Assembly: GCA_021817625.1 (NCBI GenBank)
Contig: JAKASY010000201.1
Location: 1-5,158 of the forward strand
Origin: Bacillota bacterium
GTDB lineage: Bacteria > Bacillota_E > JAJZYS01 > JAILZS01
Direction: 5' to 3'
Length of the DNA: 5,158 nucleotides
Numbering within the stretch: the first letter of the stretch is position 1; every line of letters starts with the position of its first letter. The notes under the pieces were generated by a model. That model saw only the letters and a list, made by a program, of their open reading frames with translations, searched no databases and was not told the origin of the DNA. Below, piece by piece: positions 1 through 4,353 of this stretch. The position numbers and the translations under genes are program-made.

Positions 1-13
1 GAAGCGGAGGCGC

Positions 14-58
14 ATGGCACGCAAGAGGTCAGGGGTTCGAGCCCCCGCCGCTCCACCA
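14..58 (+). tRNA. tRNA-Ala(GGC) 3' half, probably an attachment-site copy
   Basis: The segment reads as a tRNA from the anticodon loop to the CCA end. The loop is at 14-20 with anticodon GGC at 16-18, the 3' anticodon strand GCAAG at 21-25, the variable region AGGTC at 26-30, the T-loop TTCGAGC at 36-42, the acceptor 3' strand CCGCTCC at 48-54, the discriminator A at 55 and CCA at 56-58. This matches the 3' half of bacterial tRNA-Ala(GGC). The 5' anticodon strand should complement GCAAG (CTTGC), but 9-13 is GGCGC and only the two inner pairs form. Bases 1-8 also do not look like a normal D-arm end. The simplest reading is a displaced tRNA 3' end, as left by integrative elements that recombine in tRNA genes. 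A genuine tRNA with a divergent stem is possible, because the 5' half lies outside the window. Confidence 0.6.
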
Positions 59-91
59 AGGATTTGTCGCAAAGGGACGCGGAAAACAGGC

Positions 92-130
92 ACCGGCCTT
101 CGGGGGTATGCACCCGGAGGCCGGTCGTTT
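92..130 (+). terminator. Hairpin terminator after the tRNA end
   Basis: A perfect 8-bp stem (ACCGGCCT at 92-99 with AGGCCGGT at 118-125) is extended by five inner pairs (100-104 with 113-117, one of them T-G) around an 8-base loop. A short T-containing tract, CGTTT, follows at 126-130, and an AAAA run lies upstream at 84-87. The position 33 bases after the CCA end suits a terminator of the tRNA transcript or of whatever gene ends at the window edge. The T tract is short, so termination strength is uncertain. Confidence 0.6.
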
Positions 131-507
131 CGTGCGAGCTGCGTGCGACTTCTGAAGGACCTGTCCCTCCCGCTGTCCTGCGTGCGAGCTAGGCGTTCCC
201 CGCGGCCGGCACAGCGTCTGGACGTACGCGCGTGCATGGCTCACTGTGGCCTGTGCGCGTTACACACATCGTCCCGCAGGGCCGTTTCCGCGCGTCTCAG
301 GCCACTCCGGTGAACCAGGCCGCGCCCTACGTACCCGACCGTCGGCGGGCACAGCGGCCAACGGTGGACACACGAGGGGGCGTTGCGGTCGGGAGGCGGC
401 GGTCGCCGGGGGAACGAGCCACGGCACGGCGAATCGCTCGCCCAAGGCGGTGAGACGTCCGTGGGCGACCATGAGCTTGTCCCTCTTTCGACCGCCCAGG
501 GAACCTC
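131..507. other. Intergenic region without a supported gene
   Basis: No frame here has a credible start, ribosome site and protein-like composition together. The open frames are arginine- and proline-rich translations typical of GC-rich non-coding DNA, and several are antisense or out-of-frame extensions of the downstream hydrolase gene. The visible structure is a short direct repeat near the left end: CGTGCGAGCT occurs exactly at 131-140 and 181-190, and its CGTGCGA core occurs again at 142-148. The promoter of the hydrolase gene should lie here, but I cannot pick out a convincing -35/-10 pair. Confidence 0.5.
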
Positions 508-1251
508 ATGAGCGACATCGTGAGCATAGCCGGCGTGCCCGTCTGGGCGCGCGCGGCAGCCCTCAGAAGCCGGCGGCCCGTGATCATCGTCGTCCATGGC
601 ATGACCTGGACGCCCGAGACGCTGCGCCGCGATTGGCCGGAGGCGGAGGACGGGCTGGAGCGCGTGTACTGGCGGCTTCCCGTCCTCCGCGAGGACCGCG
701 AGGCGGTGGAGGCACGCCACCAACGCGACCCGTTCCGCGGCCTGTACGCCCCGGCCGTGGCGGAGAGCCGCGAGGAGCTCGGGCGCCTGGTCGCCGCGTT
801 CGCCGAGCGGCCCGTCGGCCTGTTCGGCTTCTCGTTCGGCGGCCTCATTGCCCTGTGGGGCGCGGCGGACCAGCAGGGAGTGCGCGCTGCGGTAAGCGTC
901 GGAGGCGTGCCCAGCCTGGAGTACCTGCTCGATTTCTACTCCGACTACAACTGGCTCCAGCCGGACGTGTTGCGCGAGCGGCGGCGCCATGACATCAGTG
1001 GCAACTTAGGCCTCCTGTCCGGCAAGGCCACGCTCATCCTGCACGGCGAGGAGGACGACACCATTCCCTGGCGGGTCATGGCCGACACGGCCGCCCGGTT
1101 AGCGCAGACCGACCCCGAGCTGCACCCGTTCACCCTGTACCCCCACGTGCGCCACCGCCTGAGCGGCGAGAGCCCCGAGGAGGAGGCCGACCTCTTGCGG
1201 CTCAAGGCGCGGGCGACGGCGTTCCTGCGCCACGCCCTGCTGGGGGCGTGA
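508..1251 (+). CDS. Alpha/beta hydrolase, dienelactone hydrolase / prolyl-oligopeptidase type
   Basis: A 247-residue soluble hydrolase, the usual size for a single-domain alpha/beta hydrolase, with no signal peptide or membrane segment. The core motifs appear in the expected order. A hydrophobic strand leads into HGM (30-32), the oxyanion-hole region. The nucleophile elbow is GFSFGG (107-112) with Ser109. HGEEDDTIP (179-187) has the HGxxDxxVP pattern and places the acid at Asp183. HVRHRL (213-218) supplies the likely catalytic His216. An intact Ser-Asp-His triad implies an active serine hydrolase, probably an esterase or peptidase; the substrate cannot be read from the sequence. The ATG start is preceded by AGGGA at 498-502 with 5-base spacing. 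The stop lies 43 bp before the next gene, so co-transcription with the helical protein and hicB is possible. The class is secure; the exact subfamily is a guess. Confidence 0.85.
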   Translation: MSDIVSIAGVPVWARAAALRSRRPVIIVVHGMTWTPETLRRDWPEAEDGLERVYWRLPVLREDREAVEARHQRDPFRGLYAPAVAESREELGRLVAAFAERPVGLFGFSFGGLIALWGAADQQGVRAAVSVGGVPSLEYLLDFYSDYNWLQPDVLRERRRHDISGNLGLLSGKATLILHGEEDDTIPWRVMADTAARLAQTDPELHPFTLYPHVRHRLSGESPEEEADLLRLKARATAFLRHALLGA

Positions 1252-1294
1252 GTGGGCCGACCCGCTCAGGCCGACCTGAACGCCGGGTGGGGGT

Positions 1295-1966
1295 TTGATC
1301 GGGCCCCGGCTGGGCACCCCTCAAGCACAAGCCCATCTGACGGACCGTTCGCAGGTTGCCACGGCTATCGAGTCGGTTCTTGGTACAGCCAAGCTGTGGC
1401 GCGAAGCGACGTGGCGACTCAACGACTACCCTGGGCTGGACGTCCAGACGCTGGTTGTGGCGACGATCGCCGTCGAGGCGTATTGCAAGGGCGTCCTCAT
1501 GTTCGCGGGCGCCGCCCTCGGCGTCGACTCGTCGAAGGTCGAGACGCAGCACAACGTGAAGCAGGCGCTTGGGTTGTTCATTGCCACAGGCCGCCACGCC
1601 GAGGAGGATCTTGGGCCCGAGTTCGACGCCATCTTCAGCGGCGATGTCGAGGTGGCACGCGCAGCCGTGGCTGACCTGGATTGGGAAGCTCAGAAGCGAT
1701 CGCTCCTGCACGGCGAGGATCCGGTGGCTGAGCCGCTACACCCCGCGATGGTCCTCGGCATCCTCGAGGAAGTGGCCGTCCGCGTCGCGCGGCTCTGGTC
1801 TCGGTGGGGCGCCGCGCTGGTTGGCCCCGACCCGACGCTTGCGATTCGCGGCCTAGAAGACATGGTGAACGAGGAGCTGGAGGACGAGGGGGCGCCGGGC
1901 GAGCCGACGGGACGGCTAGCGACGGCCGCGAGCACGGAAGGGGTGGAGTCATGGCGACGCTGGTGA
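1295..1966 (+). CDS. Hypothetical protein, predicted all-helical, possibly HEPN-like
   Basis: I do not recognise this 223-residue protein with confidence. The TTG start at 1295 is the only usual start codon between the upstream in-frame stop at 1277 and the body of the protein, and the G-rich stretch 1284-1293 could serve as a closely spaced ribosome site. Residues 50-95 look like paired helices: a hydrophobic run with an invariant-looking E61..K65 (VEAYCKG), then HN at 86-87 and QALGLF. This resembles HEPN-type folds, where a helix with E..K is followed by an H-[DN]-L helix. The canonical RNase motif Rx4-6H is not evident, so any nuclease activity is speculative. Residues 150-172 form another helix, and the tail from 188 is acidic and probably disordered. 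The last 16 bases overlap the start of hicB, suggesting translational coupling. It may be a third partner of the toxin-antitoxin pair or an unrelated gene. Confidence 0.65.
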   Translation: MIGPRLGTPQAQAHLTDRSQVATAIESVLGTAKLWREATWRLNDYPGLDVQTLVVATIAVEAYCKGVLMFAGAALGVDSSKVETQHNVKQALGLFIATGRHAEEDLGPEFDAIFSGDVEVARAAVADLDWEAQKRSLLHGEDPVAEPLHPAMVLGILEEVAVRVARLWSRWGAALVGPDPTLAIRGLEDMVNEELEDEGAPGEPTGRLATAASTEGVESWRRW

Positions 1967-2187
1967 CCTACCGGGTGCGGCTAGCGTGGCACGAGGAGGG
2001 CCGAGCGTGGAATGTCGAGGTGCCCGCCTTACCGGGCTGTGTCACCTACGGCGACACGCAGTGCCAGGCCTTGGCCAACGCCCGTGAGGCGATCGCCGGA
2101 TTCCTCGAGGTCTTGCGCCGACACGGTGAGCCCATCCCACCATCGGACGCGGAGGAGGCGGTCACCGTCGAGGTACCGGGGGCGTGA
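1951..2187 (+). CDS. hicB: HicB-type antitoxin (short form)
   Basis: A 78-residue protein with the HicB partial RNase H-like fold pattern: an N-terminal strand (YRVRLAWHEEG), a second strand ending in the hallmark VPALPGCVTYGDT (24-36), then the helix ALANAREAIAGFLEVLRRHGEPIP (40-63). The LPGC..GDT..EA core is the most recognisable signature of the family. It stops soon after, so the DNA-binding RHH or HTH domain of longer HicB proteins is absent, and autoregulation by this protein alone is unlikely. HicB antitoxins act in the cytoplasm by capping the active site of HicA. The ATG at 1951 has GGAG at 1945-1948 and lies inside the end of the upstream gene. The stop overlaps the GTG of the hicA frame (GTGA, 2184-2187). 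The antitoxin-first order is the reverse of the classical hicAB order but is found in many genomes. Confidence 0.85.
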   Translation: MATLVTYRVRLAWHEEGRAWNVEVPALPGCVTYGDTQCQALANAREAIAGFLEVLRRHGEPIPPSDAEEAVTVEVPGA

Positions 2188-2423
2188 GCGAGGGCGACCC
2201 GCGCGCGCCCCGGGTCACGGTCGACGAGCTGATCCGTGCGCTCATTCGGGCGGGCTTCTCTGTCGAGTAGGTTCGCGGCAGCCATCATTACCTGCGCCGC
2301 GGTGGCGTGCCGCCCACGGTCACCGTTCCCGTACACGGCGGCCGCATCATCCCACCCGGCACGCTACGCAGCATCCTGCGCTAGGCTGGCATGACGGTGG
2401 ACGAGCTGCGGCGGTGGTTGTGA
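2184..2423 (+). pseudogene. hicA: HicA-type mRNA interferase toxin frame interrupted by two in-frame TAG codons
   Basis: Reading from GTG at 2184, which overlaps the hicB stop, gives a 79-codon frame that aligns end to end with HicA toxins. VTVDELIRALIRAGF is the first helix. VRGSHHYLRR carries the family GSH motif with its catalytic histidine at codon 34. VTVPVHGGRIIPPGTLRSIL is the conserved strand-turn-helix, and AGMTVDELRRWL the last helix, ending at TGA 2421-2423. Two TAG codons interrupt it, at 2268-2270 (codon 29, just before VRGSHH) and 2382-2384 (codon 67, in ILR-TAG-AGMT, where relatives usually have Gln). Stopping at the first would leave 28 residues without the catalytic histidine, so no active toxin is expected without readthrough. 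HicA binds and cleaves mRNA and is neutralised by HicB. No frameshift is seen and all motifs remain, so decay is recent, or there is sequencing error or suppression. The family call is firm; the functional state is inferred. Confidence 0.8.
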
Positions 2424-2782
2424 AGAACGGGCTGCGGCGCCGGGGCGGTTGCTGATGATCGTCCACGTCGCGGGCGACGCGGCGCTCGGCCCGCTCCTGG
2501 CTGGCGCCGCGACCGTGGCTGCGCCGCTCGCCAGCCCCGAACGCCTTGGATCTGCCGGGCCGCGCCCTGGCACCGCTACCCGTGGTGGTGGTCGCCACGG
2601 CACCGTAGCGCGGCCGTGACAGGGCGGCAAAGGCCAATGCCGGGCGGCGTCGATCTACGAGCCGCCAGAGCGGAAGATACGGTGCACCTCGGCCGGCGAC
2701 TGGTGATGGTTTGGTCCTGGTGTTCGAGCGCGGCCACGGCGGAGCGCACCGCCACGAGCCGCGGCAAGAGGAGTTTGATCAT

Positions 2783-2810
2783 GGATGCAGCTTGGGACAA
2801 ACTTGCATCC
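2783..2810. repeat. 7-bp perfect inverted repeat
   Basis: GGATGCA at 2783-2789 is the exact reverse complement of TGCATCC at 2804-2810, with a 14-base spacer. No T tract follows, so it is not an obvious terminator. Its role is unknown; it could be a protein-binding operator or part of a larger folded RNA with the hairpin at 2819-2854. Confidence 0.5.
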
Positions 2811-2818
2811 AACACTTT

Positions 2819-2854
2819 CCCCTTGAGATGTGGCTGGATATCTCATCTCAGGGG
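2819..2854. repeat. Imperfect hairpin, 11 bp with one bulge
   Basis: CCCCTTGAGATG at 2819-2830 pairs with CATCTCAGGGG at 2844-2854, leaving one bulged T and a 13-base loop. It starts 8 bases after the preceding inverted repeat, so the two would form adjacent hairpins in RNA. No poly-T tract follows. The function is unknown. Confidence 0.5.
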
Positions 2855-3010
2855 TGGGCGCGCTGTGCGTGTGGCATTCGACCTCCTGGCGAAACGGCAT
2901 TTCCTGCGCCCAGCGCCACCGAAATTGCTGCGATTGATTCGGCACATTAGCAAAATGGCCACCCTTTGCGGTGGGCCTATCTTGCACGCCGAACGGACGC
3001 TCAGTGCTAA

Positions 3011-3027
3011 GCGCAACGCTGTTGCGC
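3011..3027. repeat. 7-bp perfect hairpin with 3-base loop
   Basis: GCGCAAC at 3011-3017 is the exact reverse complement of GTTGCGC at 3021-3027, around the loop GCT. It lies 26 bases before the candidate -35 box at 3054, so it could be a regulator site or a structure at the end of an upstream transcript. Neither role can be shown from the sequence. Confidence 0.5.
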
Positions 3028-3053
3028 GGTCCCTTGCCATAAAACCTGGCACC

Positions 3054-3084
3054 TTGACCGTCTGGGACCCATAAACCCTACACT
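3054..3084 (+). promoter_or_regulatory. Candidate sigma-70 type promoter for the csf genes
   Basis: TTGACC at 3054-3059 matches five of six -35 consensus bases, and TACACT at 3079-3084 fits the -10 TANNNT pattern. The spacer is 19 bases, two longer than ideal, which weakens the call. It lies in one of the few AT-richer patches of the window (3070-3105, including AATAATTAAG at 3091-3100). Transcription from about 3091 would give a leader of roughly 200 bases containing two hairpins before the csf1 start. Confidence 0.35.
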
Positions 3085-3120
3085 GTGATCAATAATTAAG
3101 AGGTTTCCGCGGGGACCGGA

Positions 3121-3151
3121 CGCCGAGAGCCAAGCAGCCAGGCTCTCGGCG
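3121..3151 (+). repeat. 11-bp perfect hairpin in the csf1 leader
   Basis: CGCCGAGAGCC at 3121-3131 is the exact reverse complement of GGCTCTCGGCG at 3141-3151, with a 9-base loop. This is the longest uninterrupted perfect stem I found in the window. It lies between the candidate promoter and csf1 and lacks a following T tract, so it looks more like a leader structure, operator or processed RNA element than a simple terminator. Confidence 0.6.
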
Positions 3152-3172
3152 CCACCTTGGACCTTCCGTGGA

Positions 3173-3189
3173 GCCCTCGGAACGAGGGC
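3173..3189 (+). repeat. Second leader hairpin, 7 bp with 3-base loop
   Basis: GCCCTCG at 3173-3179 pairs perfectly with CGAGGGC at 3183-3189 around the loop GAA. The 3' sides of this hairpin and the one before it run into the same nine bases, GGCGCCACC (3148-3156 and 3187-3195, 39 bp apart). The pair therefore resembles a partial duplication. Only two units exist, so it is not a CRISPR array. Confidence 0.55.
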
Positions 3190-3296
3190 GCCACCCTGAG
3201 AGGCGGTGCACTGTTCCACGTGCGGGGAATAGATTGCGCCAAACCAGCGAGCGCGACTCAAGGCAGACTGGGTCGCCAGAGAGACGCCCGGCGGAG

Positions 3297-4307
3297 GTGA
3301 GGCAGACGACCACCACGCAAGACCTGTACCTCGCCTTCGTGCTCAAGCCGATGGCAATCCCGGATGCGCTTGAGCCTTACATCAAGCGAAACCTGGACGG
3401 CACGCCCAAGACGGGTCGGGAGGTGCTCAAGCACAGGACGGGGCTCAAGGACAAGCACAAGACCGCGGACGTCGGGTGCTTCGTGTGCCGCCGCATGACG
3501 TCGTACCATCCTGAGAAGATGTGCGGCGACTGCGCCGCCCTCGCTCTCAAGGAGACCGCCAGGCGGATCCTGCTCAACGCCAAGGACACTCCGCCCGCTA
3601 CACGGTGCGCGGTGTGCACGGTTTCTGTCGAGCGCGGCCTGACGATCATCGGCGAGATGACGGGTGCAGCGACTTCGGCCAACCTGCTCACGGACGGAAG
3701 GGCGCTCAAGTCGGCCTCCGCGTTCGTGTGCATGGCGTGCGCAGCTCTCTACCTCGCCTGGAACTCGAACCCCGGCAAGATGGGCGCCTTCGTCGTGTGG
3801 GCCAAAGACGACGAGCCTGGCGGCGTCGACTGCCTGTGGCCACTCGACCGCTCACCGCCCTGGTGGACGCTGCCGCTGGCCCGTCCGCTCCTCGCCGTCC
3901 GGGTCACCGAGCAAGGCCAGCGCGTCTACAAGCTGCGCTCTTGCCATGCCTCGCACGACAGCCGGTTCGTGACGGTGAACTCGATCCTCTCTGCCGATGG
4001 TCCCGTAAGGATCGTGACACGGCCTGCCCTGACGAACACCGATAGGGCTGCCCTCGAGGCCGGGATAGACCGGATTGCGGCCTTGCGCCTCAAAGAGGCG
4101 GCGGCCTTGCGGGCGGCGGCCGTCGAGCTCAGCGCCAGCGTGGTCCCAGACTACCTTGCGGACTTCGGCCGGCAGCCGTTCTGGGATACCGACATCTCAA
4201 GGGAGATCGCGGCCCGAACGCAGGCGGTTCTGGCGGCGGACAAGGAAGCGCGACGGCACCGCACCAGCACCAAGAAGAAAGCGGGCCGCCCAGCGAGGGC
4301 CGCTTAG
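3297..4307 (+). CDS. csf1: Putative type IV CRISPR-Cas large subunit Csf1 (zinc-finger protein)
   Basis: A 336-residue soluble protein (from GTG 3297) with four CxxC pairs. C61/C64 and C76/C79 have zinc-ribbon spacing (x11 between pairs); C104/C107 and C145/C148 could form a second site. The middle (163-240) is strand-rich and includes SPPWWTLPLARP, somewhat like the C-terminal part of Csf1 proteins. Residues 250-280 are Ala/Leu-rich helix, and the tail is basic (KKKAGRP), suggesting nucleic-acid contact. Type IV Csf1 is the zinc-binding large or initiating subunit of the crRNA complex. The name rests on the Cys pattern plus the adjoining Csf2-like gene, not on a clear full-length match, and the protein is longer than the roughly 200-260 residues I associate with Csf1. 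The start is uncertain: the frame is open from GTG 3168, with TTG 3234 (GGGGA upstream) and ATG 3351 as alternatives. Before 3297 the translation is Arg/Glu/Pro-rich and non-protein-like. Confidence 0.6.
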   Translation: MRQTTTTQDLYLAFVLKPMAIPDALEPYIKRNLDGTPKTGREVLKHRTGLKDKHKTADVGCFVCRRMTSYHPEKMCGDCAALALKETARRILLNAKDTPPATRCAVCTVSVERGLTIIGEMTGAATSANLLTDGRALKSASAFVCMACAALYLAWNSNPGKMGAFVVWAKDDEPGGVDCLWPLDRSPPWWTLPLARPLLAVRVTEQGQRVYKLRSCHASHDSRFVTVNSILSADGPVRIVTRPALTNTDRAALEAGIDRIAALRLKEAAALRAAAVELSASVVPDYLADFGRQPFWDTDISREIAARTQAVLAADKEARRHRTSTKKKAGRPARAA

Positions 4308-4353
4308 GCGCGAACGGCTTGGTTCCAACTCGCTTGGCCTAGGGGGATTCAAG

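Larger units (their letters stand above)
2424..3053. other. Long intergenic stretch with inverted repeats, no supported gene
   Basis: No credible gene is seen on either strand. A 54-codon frame at 2455-2619 and a longer frame at 2616-3074 have low-complexity or unfamiliar translations and no convincing ribosome site. The first half (to about 2760) is very GC-rich. From about 2765 to 3105 the base composition is visibly more balanced than the flanks, and several inverted repeats cluster there, listed separately. A weaker one, with a single bulged base, is GGCCACC at 2957-2963 against GGTGGGCC from 2970. The change in composition suggests a piece of different origin, possibly the remains of a mobile element, but no transposase fragment could be recognised. 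Confidence 0.5.

Noticed and set aside
14..313. A 99-codon plus-strand frame starting at the ATG inside the tRNA anticodon loop.
   Set aside because: It begins within the tRNA sequence, crosses the terminator hairpin and gives an Arg-rich translation with no family resemblance.
246..992. Long frames on both strands across 241-992.
   Set aside because: They are out-of-frame or antisense shadows of the GC-rich hydrolase gene, with low-complexity Arg/Pro/Gly-rich translations, whereas the 508-1251 frame has a full catalytic triad.
2268..2384. Reassignment of TAG to a sense codon in this organism.
   Set aside because: csf1 ends at a TAG just before a well-placed csf2 start, so TAG works as a stop in this window; mutation of hicA is the simpler explanation.
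2771..2784. A 14-base match (GAGTTTGATCATGG) to the conserved 5' start of 16S rRNA.
   Set aside because: The match ends at once on both sides and nothing downstream resembles 16S rRNA, so it is treated as coincidence, not an rRNA gene or fragment.
2616..3074. A 152-codon plus-strand frame between hicA and csf1.
   Set aside because: It has no clear ribosome site or recognisable motif, and it crosses several inverted repeats and the change in base composition.
3121..3195. Two similar hairpins considered as a minimal CRISPR array.
   Set aside because: Only GGCGCCACC is shared; the stems and loops differ, and there is no regular repeat-spacer-repeat pattern on either side.
3168..3296. Including 3168-3296 in csf1, as the longest frame would suggest.
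   Set aside because: This part is Arg/Glu/Pro-rich, overlaps a perfect hairpin and has no good ribosome site at 3168; it is more likely leader, though a TTG start at 3234 cannot be excluded.
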